A stretch of 64,000 bases of DNA from JANXUC01 sp964619065 (GTDB lineage Bacteria > Acidobacteriota > Terriglobia > Terriglobales > Acidobacteriaceae). How positions within the stretch are numbered: the stretch's first letter is position 1; each line of letters begins with the position of its first letter. Positions 51,450 to 60,931 of this stretch are shown here, in pieces. A program made the translations under genes and the position numbers. The notes under the pieces were generated by a model. The model ran no database searches. It was not told where the DNA came from and worked only from the letters and a program-made list of their open reading frames with translations. Where the stretch lies: assembly GCA_964619065.1 (NCBI GenBank), contig CAZUCC010000017.1, forward strand, positions 1 to 64,000, in the 5' to 3' direction.

Positions 51450-52139
51450 TCAATTGGGGCCGTGATCTCTGTCCGGAGGGCCCGATCTCATGCCGCGAGG
51501 ACCGCCCAGATTGAGAGTTGTAGCCATAAATGTTCCGTCCTTGACGGCACCGGGACCGTAGATACGATCACCTACCTTGAAGTCTGCCAGGGTGATGCTT
51601 TCTCCCTCCTTGCGGAAGGACGTATTCTCGTCCACTGCAATCGTCTGTGTCTCGCCATCCCTACGAGTAATGGTCAGATGGGTGCCGTCAATGGCTTTGA
51701 TTTCGCCCGCGATAAACTTCTTGCCCATGCCCTCAGCAAAACCTCCTTGCCCAAAAGCTCCTGCACTGCCGGTACGCGTACCGAGAACCTCAGCTTCCCA
51801 TGCATCCGTTCCCGTGGAGCGGCCGCGCACCATTGCCATGTCGCCCACTTTGAAGTTCGTGAGTTTCGCGGGCTGCCGATCTTTCATGAAGCGGGTGGTG
51901 CCAGTTACGGTCACGGTTACATCGCGGCCCTCGGGGTTCTGGATGGTGAGGGTTTGGCCATTGATTGCCGTAATTTTACCCACGACGTCCGGTCGCCGCC
52001 TGCCAGGTTCGCGTCCGCCGTCGGCTGCGGAACCAGGCTTGGAATCAGGAGGAGTAGTTGGGGGCGTGTCCTGCGCGCCACATCCGCTAACGAGGCCTGC
52101 CAGCAAAACCGCCATCATGATCGAATTCTTTATTTTCAT
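51450..52139 (-). CDS. DUF5666-type lipoprotein with two OB-like repeats
   Basis: 229 residues from the ATG at 52139, with GGAGG about eleven bases upstream. The open frame runs 76 codons further, but that part lies in the regulatory region. Signal peptide with lipobox LVSGC (Cys at about 19). A Pro/Arg/Gly linker, then two related beta units: VVGKITAINGQTLTIQNPEGRDVTVTVTGTTRF...FKVGDMAMVRG and IAGEIKAIDGTHLTITRRDGETQTIAVDENTSF...FKVGDRIYGPG. This is the DUF5666 pattern. Function unknown; secreted, likely outer-membrane or periplasmic lipoprotein. It is the first gene of the run to the TonB receptor and VWFA protein. Possible OmpR-type binding sites lie about 100 bases upstream. Confidence 0.85.
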   Translation of the reverse strand: MKIKNSIMMAVLLAGLVSGCGAQDTPPTTPPDSKPGSAADGGREPGRRRPDVVGKITAINGQTLTIQNPEGRDVTVTVTGTTRFMKDRQPAKLTNFKVGDMAMVRGRSTGTDAWEAEVLGTRTGSAGAFGQGGFAEGMGKKFIAGEIKAIDGTHLTITRRDGETQTIAVDENTSFRKEGESITLADFKVGDRIYGPGAVKDGTFMATTLNLGGPRGMRSGPPDRDHGPN

Positions 52140-52234
52140 TTTTCGAAGAACCTCCGCTTGGTACATTGCTGCAACGCATTTCGCATGCATAAGAGAGGGA
52201 TGCGAAGCTCGACAGCAAGGGTTGTTTAGAGAAG

Positions 52235-52275
52235 TGTAACGAACTGTAAGGACTGAGGATGTAACGAATTGTAAA
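52235..52275 (-). promoter_or_regulatory. Direct repeats, candidate OmpR/CpxR-type binding sites
   Basis: TGTAACGAACTGTAAG (52235-52250) and TGTAACGAATTGTAAA (52260-52275) are near-identical and 25 bases apart. Each has two GTAA half-sites spaced by 10 bases, the geometry of boxes bound by OmpR-family response regulators (for example GTAAA-N5-GTAAA for CpxR). They lie 96-136 bases upstream of the DUF5666 start. Confidence 0.5.
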
Positions 52276-52566
52276 GTCTTGCGTCGCAAGTCCGCAGAGT
52301 CTGAAACTTGCGGGATGTGCAGCTCCAGGCGTATTTTCCAAGTGTTTCCTGGAGAAGCATAAGACAATGTTCTGTAATGTGAACACGATGCTCAAGGTGG
52401 TCGGATCAATGTCGACAGGCCCGGTGGTGAAGCTTCAGAGGCTAAAGCCCAGGCATTCGCGGGTTCCGAGCGGCACGATTTGAAGTCGCACCCTTCCCAA
52501 TATCTTTGCTCTTTGGCGAGATCGGTTCCCGGCGAAGAAAGTTCCCCTTGAAGCGTGTTATTCGAA

Positions 52567-52595
52567 TTGACAACCTTACTTGAAAAATGTAGACT
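52567..52595 (+). promoter_or_regulatory. Sigma-70-like promoter of the aminotransferase gene
   Basis: TTGACA (52567-52572), 17-base spacer, TAGACT (52590-52595). About 62 bases before the start codon. Confidence 0.65.
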
Positions 52596-52657
52596 TTGCG
52601 TCCATATCCCTCCATTTTGCTGGAAACTGATTAAGCTTCAAGAATAGGATGACCGCC

Positions 52658-54022
52658 ATGCCCACTCCAACTGCAACGCCGGAAAAACTGTCCTCCGCCG
52701 ATGTCAAGGAATTTACCACCAGGTACACCTATGGGACTTGGCGGCGGCAAAAAGGCTGGAGCCCGCTGCACGTTGTGGACGCCGAGGATTGCCACTTTGT
52801 GGATGCTGCGGGGAAACGCTATTTGGATTTTTCCGCGCAGCTCATGTGCGTAACGCTGGGACACAAGAACCGCGCCGTGATTCAAGCGATCCAGGATCAG
52901 GCAGGGAAGTTGGCTTTTGTCGGTCCGGGTTTTGCAACCGATATCCGTGCGGAACTTGCGAAGCTGCTGCTGGAGGTTCTGCCCAAGGGGCTGGACAAAT
53001 TCTTCTTCACCACTTCCGGCACTGAAGCCAACGAAGCCGCGTTCAAGATCGCCCGCATGGTAACCGGTAAGACGAAGATTATTTCGCGCTACCGCTCCTA
53101 CCATGGCTCTACTATGGGGTCGATCGCAGCGACGGGCGATCCGCGGCGCTGGGCCATGGAGCCGGCTGGGAAAATTCCGGGAGTGATTTTTGCTCCCGAA
53201 GTGAATTGCTACAAGTGCCCGATTGGCCACAGCTACCCCGGCTGTGGAATCGCTTGTGCGGAATACATCGAGCACATGATCGTAAACGAAAGCGACGTGG
53301 CAGCAGTCATAGTAGAGCCGGTCGTGGGAACGAATGGTGTGCTCGTTCCACCGCAGGAGTATATGCCTCGTCTGCGCAAAATTTGTGATGCGCACGGAGT
53401 GCTGCTAATCGCCGATGAAGTCATGACTGGCTGGTGCCGTACAGGAAAATGGTTTGCTGTCGATCATTGGAATGTTTCGCCTGACATCCTTACTACCGCA
53501 AAGGGGATCACCAACGCCGCCATTCCGCTGGGCCTCTGTGCCACAACGGAGAAGATTGCTTCTTATTTCGAAGAAGAGTTCTTTTCTCATGGACATACCT
53601 ATGAGGCCCATCCGCTCACCCTGGCTCCGGCTATTGCCTCTATCCAAGAAATGAAGCGGCTGAATCTAAACGCTCGCGCCAATGAAATAGGTGGATATCT
53701 GGGACAGAAACTGAAGGAACTCATGCCGAAGCACCCATCGATCGGAGAAGTTCGCGGCATTGGTCTGTTCTGGGCTGTGGAATTGGTCAAGAACAAAACA
53801 ACTATGGCACCTTTTAATACCGGGATCGACAAGGTGTCCGGTCGTCCTCTGCTGGTGGATAAAGTGTCGGCTCGGATGATGGGCAACGGCGTATTCCTGC
53901 AATCCTGGATGAGCCACTTTGTCTTTGCGCCGCCGCTGATTGTTACCAAAGACGACATTGATCACGGAGTGGCTGTGTTCGACGAAGCTCTGAGCCTTGC
54001 TGACGCGGAAGTTGAGAAGTAA
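52658..54022 (+). CDS. Class III (PLP) aminotransferase
   Basis: 454 residues from the ATG at 52658, with AGGA eight bases before it; the ATG at 52649 has its AGG too close. Fold-type I, class III: FFTTSGTEANEAAFKIAR for phosphate binding, YRSYHGSTMGSIAATGDPRRW, VAAVIVEPVVGTNG, LLIADEVMTGWCRTGKWFA with the PLP Asp, and the Schiff-base Lys in TTAKGITNAAIPLG. The subfamily resembles taurine/beta-alanine:pyruvate or 4-aminobutyrate aminotransferases; the CPIGHSYPGCGIACAEYI insert with four Cys is notable. The substrate cannot be told from sequence alone. Single gene with its own promoter. Confidence 0.9.
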   Translation: MPTPTATPEKLSSADVKEFTTRYTYGTWRRQKGWSPLHVVDAEDCHFVDAAGKRYLDFSAQLMCVTLGHKNRAVIQAIQDQAGKLAFVGPGFATDIRAELAKLLLEVLPKGLDKFFFTTSGTEANEAAFKIARMVTGKTKIISRYRSYHGSTMGSIAATGDPRRWAMEPAGKIPGVIFAPEVNCYKCPIGHSYPGCGIACAEYIEHMIVNESDVAAVIVEPVVGTNGVLVPPQEYMPRLRKICDAHGVLLIADEVMTGWCRTGKWFAVDHWNVSPDILTTAKGITNAAIPLGLCATTEKIASYFEEEFFSHGHTYEAHPLTLAPAIASIQEMKRLNLNARANEIGGYLGQKLKELMPKHPSIGEVRGIGLFWAVELVKNKTTMAPFNTGIDKVSGRPLLVDKVSARMMGNGVFLQSWMSHFVFAPPLIVTKDDIDHGVAVFDEALSLADAEVEK

Positions 54023-54062
54023 GCACGCGGCGCGGAGTAATTTCCTCCTCGATTCATGAGTG

Positions 54063-55355
54063 TTACTTTTTTTCCGTTCGCAGGCCTGTGGAGATAGTGC
54101 CGTCCCAGGTCGCTTCTCCTTGCACCTTATACGGTCCCAATTTGTCCCAATCGGTCCGCGAGATGCCGTTGAGATCGTAAGCCACCAGTCCGTTGCGCAC
54201 AGTAAGTTCGCAAGCCAGTCGTTGGTGTCCTGACAAACGCGCGCCAAAAACATCCACAAAGCCAAAATTTCCTTTCTCTAACCGCAATACCGCTACATCA
54301 GCCGGTGCACCCACGGAAAGACGGCCCAGGTCGTCACGCTTAATTTCTCGAGCAGGGTTCAACGTAGAGCGTGCAATCACGTCTTCCAGAGTCAGGCCCA
54401 TGTTCAAGAACTTTGACATCACATTCAGCATGTTCTTCATGCCGGAATTCATACTGTCGATGTGCAGGTCGGTCGAGATGGAATCGGGCACAAACCCTTG
54501 GCGGATGGCAGGGACTGCCTGTCGGAACAAGAAGCTTCCTCCACCATGTCCCACGTCGAAGATGATTCCACGCTTCCTGGCTTCGAATAAATAGGGCATC
54601 ACGTGACCGCTGGCATCGAGCATCGGCACTGCGTCGAGGTAGGTATGTGTGTAGATATCGCCGGGCCGTAGTTTCTTGAGTACCAGGTCCTGGAAGGGGC
54701 GTTCGGGGCGAAATGTTCCGAAGTCCACCATCACGGGAATATTCGCCAGAGTGCCCGCTTCGACCGCTCTTTCGACGGGTGTCCACTCCGGCCCGTCGTA
54801 ATGTGCGGTTTTGATGCCGACAACGGTGTCTTTATATTTTCCGGCGACCTCCGCTGTGGCCTTGGCGTCCATGTCATCGAGATTCTGCTCGATCCTGCCG
54901 CCTCCCATCCCGCTACCAACAATATTCAGCAAGGCTAGAACGCGAGTCTTCGAGCGATCAATGATGCGCTCTTTAAAGTCAGGGAAGTTACGCCAGCCCG
55001 AACTTCCGGCGTCAACTACAGTCGTAACGCCTGAACGAAAGGTAAAGCCGTCTGGGTAGACGCTATGATCACCAGAGTAGGCATCGCGCATTCCGGTGCC
55101 AGCGTAGACATGCACGTGGATGTCGAGGAGACCAGGAGTAACATAGAGTCCGTGAACATCGATCGTCTTACGAGCCTCCGAGCTGGGGATGTGGGCCGCA
55201 ATAGCAGCGACTTTGCCATCTTGGATCGCGATATCGCGCACAGCATTCAATTTGCTGTTGGCATCGATGACGTGACCACCTTGGAGCAGTAGATCGTAGT
55301 GTGCCTGCCCGAATGCAGAGCAAGCTAACGCGAAGAGAATAAGTAGGTACTTCAT
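54063..55355 (-). CDS. Secreted amidohydrolase / deacetylase family metalloenzyme
   Basis: 430 residues; ATG at 55355 overlaps the upstream stop (ATGA). Signal peptide about 1-16 (LILFALACSAFGQ). Amidohydrolase superfamily: GLYVTPGLLDIHVHVYAG has the HxH metal motif; the barrel continues with TTVVDAGSSGWRNF, the likely bridging Lys in VVGIKTAHYDG, His in YTHTYLD and FDVGHGGGSF, and Asp in STDLH. ARSTLNPAREIKRDDLGRLSVGAPADVAVL is the usual return strand. Family members act on dihydropyrimidines, N-acetyl or acylated amino compounds. As last gene of a run with glycosidase-like proteins, deacylation of an amino sugar or amide is a reasonable guess, not shown. Confidence 0.85.
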   Translation of the reverse strand: MKYLLILFALACSAFGQAHYDLLLQGGHVIDANSKLNAVRDIAIQDGKVAAIAAHIPSSEARKTIDVHGLYVTPGLLDIHVHVYAGTGMRDAYSGDHSVYPDGFTFRSGVTTVVDAGSSGWRNFPDFKERIIDRSKTRVLALLNIVGSGMGGGRIEQNLDDMDAKATAEVAGKYKDTVVGIKTAHYDGPEWTPVERAVEAGTLANIPVMVDFGTFRPERPFQDLVLKKLRPGDIYTHTYLDAVPMLDASGHVMPYLFEARKRGIIFDVGHGGGSFLFRQAVPAIRQGFVPDSISTDLHIDSMNSGMKNMLNVMSKFLNMGLTLEDVIARSTLNPAREIKRDDLGRLSVGAPADVAVLRLEKGNFGFVDVFGARLSGHQRLACELTVRNGLVAYDLNGISRTDWDKLGPYKVQGEATWDGTISTGLRTEKK

Positions 55356-57535
55356 GAGTGGGGCCCCTTACTGCTGGCAATGCGGCCGCGCAGCACGGTT
55401 ACCGAAGCCTTTGGCAACGTGTAGGTTGTCGTCGGGCTGGCTGTTAGTTGGGACTTCGCTAGTGGTCCATCAGGATTCGCTGACCCTCCGTTTGGCTCTG
55501 CAATCCATTGGTACTGCTCGCTGCCAAAGGTGACCATGTCGACTGGACCAGCAAAAAGGCTATCGGTCTTCGTACTCGTGTCATGAAATGAAATTCGAAG
55601 TGAATGGGCATTTTCCTGGTCCTTATTGACGATCATGAGTGCCCACTGGCCGTCCGGACGCTTGACTGCATACGCGGTCACCAGGTCATGTCCTGCGGGG
55701 TCGGCAATATCGCTACTCGCTGGAAACACTTGGTGCGCGCCGTTTCCGGGCTGGACCCATTCCAGGTTGATGAGTTGACTTGCAAAGTACTGGGATGTTG
55801 GCTGCTTGATCTGGTAGTCCTTATCGGTAACAAACATGCTGAACGTTGACATAGAGCTTCCGCATCCGTGATCGAGTGGCTCCGGAATATAGTGGAAAAA
55901 GTAGAGGCCATCGCCGCCCGCAGTGAAGAACGACCCGACGAAGTCTGCCAACCAGAGGGAGCCAAAGTTATCGACAAACGATTCGCCATCGCTGGAGGAC
56001 ATGTTGAGTTCGGAGATCAACATGGGCACGTTTGGTGGCAACCCGTCGTCTCGCCACACTTGAAGGATATGGCTGGTGAGGTGTGCCTCATCGTATAAGT
56101 CACTCCATTGAATGGTGCAGGGATCATACGGATAGTGCTCGAATGACATGAACGATAAATCAGCTAACCGATTATGAGCTTTGAGATAGGCGATAAAGCG
56201 CCCCAGCCAGGATGTCCGCCCCTGCGCGTCAGGCCAGACGAGAATATCTTCATTCACGCCTTCAAATACTGGGCCGCCTAGCTTCAGATGCGGATCTACT
56301 TTGTGCAGCGCCGTGGCCCACTGCAAGTACAAAGCTCCGTAGTCTTCGGGGAGCATGAATTGGCCATCGGGCTCTTCACCCATCTCAATGTATGAGATGG
56401 GGTATCCGCGTGCTTTCAAGTAGGCGATCTGGTTGGCTGAATCTTCCGGAGTGCCATACAACATAGAGACGGGAATCATTGCTGGCAAACCGCGTGTGTA
56501 ACCACTTGTAAAGAAGAGGTCGAATCCTACCTGGTCCCCGCGATCCTGGATGCCGGTAGGTTCGTGCCAAGGGTCGACCGAAGAGCAATAGGTTGTGGTC
56601 TGATCGGGGTCCGCGGTATGGCGAATGAGGTCATAGAATTGACCGTCTGCCGAGGCAGTTCCCAGATAGATTTCACGAATCGCATATCCTACGCAGTTGC
56701 GGCGGTCCGATGAATCGTGGGTATCGCACGAATTCGAAGACTCCGACATCAAAATACGAAGATAGCGCACTGAGACAGGATCTGGATTGAGCTGGAGCTG
56801 AGCTTTTCCTCCCGATCCATTGGTTATGGCGCCGCCGCGAAAGGTGATCCACGCTCCTCTCGTTGGCTGTTTAATGGGGTTGTTCTCACCCATCCAATAT
56901 TGCACCAGGTAATGGCGTGCGTAAGGCTCAGCCCAGGAAATTCGGATGGCATTAATGGGATGACTGTGCGCCAGGTCGATTACTATCCACTGCGGATAGT
57001 TAGAATCCTCCTCGCCAGTAAACGCCTTAGCTAGATACGGATTGCTCTTCCAAAACGTGTTCTCATCACCATCCGTCATACGGCCATAGCCATTCGCATC
57101 GGTACCTTCGTTGCGTGTGAAACCGCGATGGGGGAGGGCATAGCCGAAGGAATGGCGGATGAACTCAGTAGGCTTCGGATTGCCCGTGAAATACCCTTTC
57201 CCGGCAGGGTCGCTCCAGGTGCCCTGCGGGTTCCAGTGCCACGCTTCCACGTGAAGCTCCGTATTCTGGCGATAAGTGACCGTCTGCCAACCGGCGGAGA
57301 GTACTTGTTTGATCACGGGTTCGGTAAACACCTTGTCCGTGGATGCGGTGCTGATGCGGTCAACGCCAGCCCCCAGTGCTTCCGTCGGCACAAGTGTCTT
57401 CGCGATGTGGCTGGGAGTGATGTCAACCTGGATTGATTGAGATAAGGCTAGGGAGCTGAATAGTAAGCATCCTAGCAATAGTGCGGGGGGAATCACTTCA
57501 AACAGCCGTAATTTACCGTGTGCAGTGTGACGCAT
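55352..57535 (-). CDS. Secreted discoidin-like / GH-A clan glycosidase-like protein, paralog B
   Basis: 727 residues; GGAGG five bases before the ATG. Signal peptide about 15-33 (LLLGCLLFSSLALSQS). An N-terminal part contains TYRQNTELHVEAWHWNPQGTWSD, then a discoidin (F5/8 C)-like module (MTDGDENTFWKSNPYL, PQWIVIDLAHSHPINAIRISWAEPYARHYLVQYW, VRYLRILMSES). A TIM-barrel-like domain follows with SYIEMGEEPDGQ (acid/base Glu candidate) and VPMLISELNMSSSD (nucleophile candidate), as in GH-A clan enzymes. The C-terminal beta domain has TAYAVKRPDGQWALMIVNKD. Close paralog of the gene at 58590-60815. Probably a glycoside hydrolase of an unnamed family. Confidence 0.7.
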   Translation of the reverse strand: MRHTAHGKLRLFEVIPPALLLGCLLFSSLALSQSIQVDITPSHIAKTLVPTEALGAGVDRISTASTDKVFTEPVIKQVLSAGWQTVTYRQNTELHVEAWHWNPQGTWSDPAGKGYFTGNPKPTEFIRHSFGYALPHRGFTRNEGTDANGYGRMTDGDENTFWKSNPYLAKAFTGEEDSNYPQWIVIDLAHSHPINAIRISWAEPYARHYLVQYWMGENNPIKQPTRGAWITFRGGAITNGSGGKAQLQLNPDPVSVRYLRILMSESSNSCDTHDSSDRRNCVGYAIREIYLGTASADGQFYDLIRHTADPDQTTTYCSSVDPWHEPTGIQDRGDQVGFDLFFTSGYTRGLPAMIPVSMLYGTPEDSANQIAYLKARGYPISYIEMGEEPDGQFMLPEDYGALYLQWATALHKVDPHLKLGGPVFEGVNEDILVWPDAQGRTSWLGRFIAYLKAHNRLADLSFMSFEHYPYDPCTIQWSDLYDEAHLTSHILQVWRDDGLPPNVPMLISELNMSSSDGESFVDNFGSLWLADFVGSFFTAGGDGLYFFHYIPEPLDHGCGSSMSTFSMFVTDKDYQIKQPTSQYFASQLINLEWVQPGNGAHQVFPASSDIADPAGHDLVTAYAVKRPDGQWALMIVNKDQENAHSLRISFHDTSTKTDSLFAGPVDMVTFGSEQYQWIAEPNGGSANPDGPLAKSQLTASPTTTYTLPKASVTVLRGRIASSKGPHS

Positions 57536-57582
57536 GAAACCTCCGACGGCAGATGATCTATGATTTACGATGTCGTTTCCAA

Positions 57583-58497
57583 CTATGGCTTTGTGTCTAA
57601 AGGATGAGTAGCGTCTTCGAAGAACTTTTTCTGGAGCTTCAAGCCTTCGTTATCCGCCTTCACAGCACGGATGGCTGTGACTAAGTCTGAAATCAGTAGA
57701 TTGGTGTCGAACTCACCAAGTTCCTTGCTGGCAACCGAGCCGTCTCCAGCGTAATGGTTTGGGAAACGCGCATACCACCAGATCCCTGTGTATAGGCTCT
57801 CCGGGAGCTTCTGCCTAGCTTGGTCTGCGCCAGACTCATCTTTCGCTCGATCTAAGTGAACTAAGTCAGGACGCGCCACCATGGTACGGGAGGTTTCGCC
57901 TTCTCCTGCGTGGAAATCGACTGCATAGCTTGACGATTTCATGGGTGGCTGTCCAACTAGGTTGTCGTGCGAAGGTCGCAGGAATACGTAAACAATATAG
58001 TCATGGGGAGAGGCGAGTTGCGCCTGGGCAAAAAAAGGTAGCAGATTTACGTTCCCGCCATGCCCGTTTACGATAATGATTTTCTTGCAGCCGTTGCGTC
58101 CCATCTCATCGGTGGTTTCTTGCAGGAGTTCGAGCTGCAGGTGGGCGCTGTAGGCCACAGTTCCAGGCTGGTGGCGTGCTTCAAAGATCTGGGAAACGTA
58201 GTATTCCGGAAAAACGACCGCAAATTCCTGCTTTGCCGCATGCAAGGACACGTAACGCACATTGATTAAGTCATTACCGAGCGGCAGGTGGAGTCCGTGT
58301 TTCTCCATGATTCCGACTGGCAATAGGCACGTCCCCTGGGACTGCTGAATGGCCTTCACGAAGTCGGCGGATGTCAACTCCTCCCATTGAACGGAAAGCG
58401 ACTGAGCCAGCATTGCCGGCGCGGTAAGGAGAACGATAGCCGCAAGAAGAATTTTGACCGTGTTTACAGGGCACGGTTTTTGTTGATTGCTGGTCAT
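57583..58497 (-). CDS. Secreted creatininase-family amidohydrolase
   Basis: 304 residues; GAGGAG eight bases before the ATG. Signal peptide about 15-32 (ILLAAIVLLTAPAMLAQS), which is unusual since most relatives are cytoplasmic. Creatininase fold: LPVGIMEKHGLHLPLGND with Glu, His and Asp metal ligands, FPEYYVSQIFEARHQPGTVAYS, KKIIIVNGHGGNVNLL with NGHGGN, and DFHAGEGETSRTMVARPDLV with the His/Glu metal site. All metal residues are in place. Family members hydrolyse cyclic amides or amide bonds in creatinine, mycofactocin or riboflavin precursors. Between two glycosidase-like paralogs, its substrate may be a sugar-linked amide. Confidence 0.85.
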   Translation of the reverse strand: MTSNQQKPCPVNTVKILLAAIVLLTAPAMLAQSLSVQWEELTSADFVKAIQQSQGTCLLPVGIMEKHGLHLPLGNDLINVRYVSLHAAKQEFAVVFPEYYVSQIFEARHQPGTVAYSAHLQLELLQETTDEMGRNGCKKIIIVNGHGGNVNLLPFFAQAQLASPHDYIVYVFLRPSHDNLVGQPPMKSSSYAVDFHAGEGETSRTMVARPDLVHLDRAKDESGADQARQKLPESLYTGIWWYARFPNHYAGDGSVASKELGEFDTNLLISDLVTAIRAVKADNEGLKLQKKFFEDATHPLDTKP

Positions 58498-58589
58498 TGC
58501 ATTGCTCCTCAGTATTGCTTGATGTCCGGCCCTTATGGGCTAAAGTCCCCTGTCTCAACAATTCATTCCTACACCGCAAGAGACCGGCT

Positions 58590-60815
58590 TTAATGAGTCA
58601 TACCTTCGACGGTTCCGCGCAGCACATTGAGTGAGGACCTTGGCAAAGTGAAGGAAGCGCCTGCTCCGCCCTGGACCGTGGTTGTCACTGGAGGAACATT
58701 CGGATCCGCATGGCTGTTAGGACCTTCGGAGTGCCATGCGTACTGCGTGCTGCCAAACGTGACCATCGTGACTGGCCCGGAGAAAGTCTTCGGTGTCCCT
58801 GTACTCTGATCGAAGACCAAGTGCACCAGATGAGAATTCGACGGGTCTTTGTTAATCACCATGACCGACCACTTGCCGTCCGGAAGTTGAACTGGATACG
58901 CAGTTACCAATACATGTCCTGCGCCGTCTTTAAGATCAGTAGATGCCGCGAAGAGCTGGTGAGTGCCTGTTCCATGCTTGACCCATTCGAGATTAATGAT
59001 CTGGCTGGCGTAGTATTGCGAGGTGTGGGCGCGAATGTTGAGGTTTTCGTCGGCTACGAAATTTCCATACGTACTATATCCGTTGCAACTTGGGCGTATC
59101 GATTCCGGTTGGATGGGCGAGTGGTAGTAAATATCGCCTCCGAGCGTGAGGAACGATCCCACACTGTCTCCGAGCCACAGAGCGGCGAAGATGTCAGTCA
59201 TCTCCTGAGTCAGACCCCAGGAAAGGTTGCTCTCGGTGTTGATCAGTGGGACATTTGCGGGGACACCGTCCGCTCGCCAGATTTTGAGAATGCCTTCGGT
59301 CACCTCAGGCTCATGATATAAATCTGACCAGGTGATTTGGCATGGCGGAAAAGGATAGTGCTCGAACGACATAAACGACAAGTCCGCGAGCCGTCCGTGT
59401 TCCTTCAAGTAATCCACGAAACGCCCGAGCCAAGAGACTCGCCCACTAGAGTCAGGCCAGACTTCGATGTCGTCGTTTACTCCCTCAAAAACAGGCCCGC
59501 CCAGCCTCAGGGTTGGGTCCACCTTATGTAAGGCCGCGGCAAACTGCAGATAGAGAGCGCCATAGTCTTCGGGTAGCACCTTCTGGCCATCGGGCTCCTC
59601 TCCCATCTCAATATAGGAGATTGGATAGCCGCGCTTTTTCACGTAGGCAATTTCTGCTGCGGCATCTTCCGGAGTTCCGTAGAGCATGGCAATTGGAATC
59701 ATGGCTGGTAAGTGGTTGGTGATGCCGCTGGTGTAGAAAAGATCGAAGCCAGTTTGATCGCCGGCCTGCAGATCGAGATCGGACGCCGCATGCCAAGGAT
59801 CGACGGAAGACGCGCTCACGTTGGTTTGGCCAGCGTCAGGGACATGCTTCACCAGGTCCACAAACTCACCGTTCTCGGTAGTAGTCCCAGCATAGAGCTC
59901 GCGGATGGCATATCCTGCGGAGCTGCGCGGATCCTTGGGGTCGTGCGTGCTGGGTGTATTGGAGGATTGCGTCATCCAGAGGCGGATGTATCGCGCGGGC
60001 ACAGGCGCTGGGGCAAGCTTCAAGATCTCTGTCCCCCCGCGGCCAGCTGTGACTATCCCTGACGGAAAAGTGATCCACGCGCCCGCGGTTGGATTTGCGA
60101 GAGGCTCTCTTTCCGCGCTCCAATATTGAACTAGATAGCGACGGGCATACGGATTGGCCCAGTCAATCCGCAGAGTGTCGATTTTCTCTATCGCACCCAG
60201 GTTGAGGATGACCCACTGTGGGTGGAGAGAATCATCTTCTCCAGTGAACTTGCTAGTGAGATACGGATTGCTTTTCCAGTAAGTGTTGGGATCTCCATCC
60301 GTCATGCGGGAATACTTGCTGCGCGTACGTCCGTCGCCATGAGTGTTGCCGCGATGGGGCAGGGGATAGCCAGCAGAATTCCGGATGGCTTCGCCCAGTT
60401 CTGTGCTGCCCGTGAAGTATCCGCTCTTGTGGGCGGCGTCGCTCCAGGTTCCATTTGGATTCCAGTGCCAGGCCGAGCCCTGTAGCTCGGTATTTTGACG
60501 GTAAGTTATCGGTCCCCAACCGGCGGAGAGAGACTCCTTCAGGATGGTGGGACTGTAGATTTTGTCGATTACGCTTTCAGAAAGAATATCGATGGATGAG
60601 CCGAGGGCGACGTCGGGGTCGAAGGATTTGATGACGTGAGTGGCGTTCACGTGGATCGTGGCAGTCGTTGATTCAGGAGTTGTAGCGGCTGGTTCCGAAG
60701 CACCTAGCAGATGCAATGGGGCGGCACAGAAAGACACAGCAACGGCCGCACACAACAAAATTGGACGAACGAATTGCTTTGCCGATTTGTCATGTCGGCC
60801 GCTTGAAACCCGCAT
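58590..60815 (-). CDS. Secreted discoidin-like / GH-A clan glycosidase-like protein, paralog A
   Basis: 741 residues; GAGG five bases before the ATG. Signal peptide about 17-40. Same architecture as the gene at 55352-57535: TYRQNTELQGSAWHWNPNGTWSD (about 104-126), discoidin-like module about 166-310 (MTDGDPNTYWKSNPYL, PQWVILNLGAIEKIDTLRIDWANPYARRYLVQYW), barrel about 350-640 with Glu406/Glu407 in SYIEMGEEPDGQ and Glu528 in LINTESNLSWG, then a C-terminal beta domain. The pair of Glu residues about 120 apart fits a retaining GH-A enzyme. Long identical stretches are shared with the other copy, so the two arose by duplication with the creatininase gene between them. Confidence 0.7.
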   Translation of the reverse strand: MRVSSGRHDKSAKQFVRPILLCAAVAVSFCAAPLHLLGASEPAATTPESTTATIHVNATHVIKSFDPDVALGSSIDILSESVIDKIYSPTILKESLSAGWGPITYRQNTELQGSAWHWNPNGTWSDAAHKSGYFTGSTELGEAIRNSAGYPLPHRGNTHGDGRTRSKYSRMTDGDPNTYWKSNPYLTSKFTGEDDSLHPQWVILNLGAIEKIDTLRIDWANPYARRYLVQYWSAEREPLANPTAGAWITFPSGIVTAGRGGTEILKLAPAPVPARYIRLWMTQSSNTPSTHDPKDPRSSAGYAIRELYAGTTTENGEFVDLVKHVPDAGQTNVSASSVDPWHAASDLDLQAGDQTGFDLFYTSGITNHLPAMIPIAMLYGTPEDAAAEIAYVKKRGYPISYIEMGEEPDGQKVLPEDYGALYLQFAAALHKVDPTLRLGGPVFEGVNDDIEVWPDSSGRVSWLGRFVDYLKEHGRLADLSFMSFEHYPFPPCQITWSDLYHEPEVTEGILKIWRADGVPANVPLINTESNLSWGLTQEMTDIFAALWLGDSVGSFLTLGGDIYYHSPIQPESIRPSCNGYSTYGNFVADENLNIRAHTSQYYASQIINLEWVKHGTGTHQLFAASTDLKDGAGHVLVTAYPVQLPDGKWSVMVINKDPSNSHLVHLVFDQSTGTPKTFSGPVTMVTFGSTQYAWHSEGPNSHADPNVPPVTTTVQGGAGASFTLPRSSLNVLRGTVEGMTH

Positions 60816-60931
60816 GTCAACCTCGGAGTGTTTTGTAGCCGCTCTGCAAGCGGGCCTAACGAAGAATCCCCTTGCGACCAGAGCCTCTGTGTAACAAGGC
60901 TCTGGTCTTGGGGTACTTAGGTTCCGAGCTT

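Larger units (their letters stand above)
52140..52648. other. Divergent intergenic region of about 500 bases
   Basis: Holds the direct repeats at 52235-52275 on the DUF5666 side and the promoter at 52567-52595 on the aminotransferase side. The middle (about 52380-52560) shows nothing I recognise. Confidence 0.55.

Noticed and set aside
51577..52239. Plus-strand open frame of 220 codons
   Set aside because: Antisense to the DUF5666 lipoprotein gene and its regulatory region.
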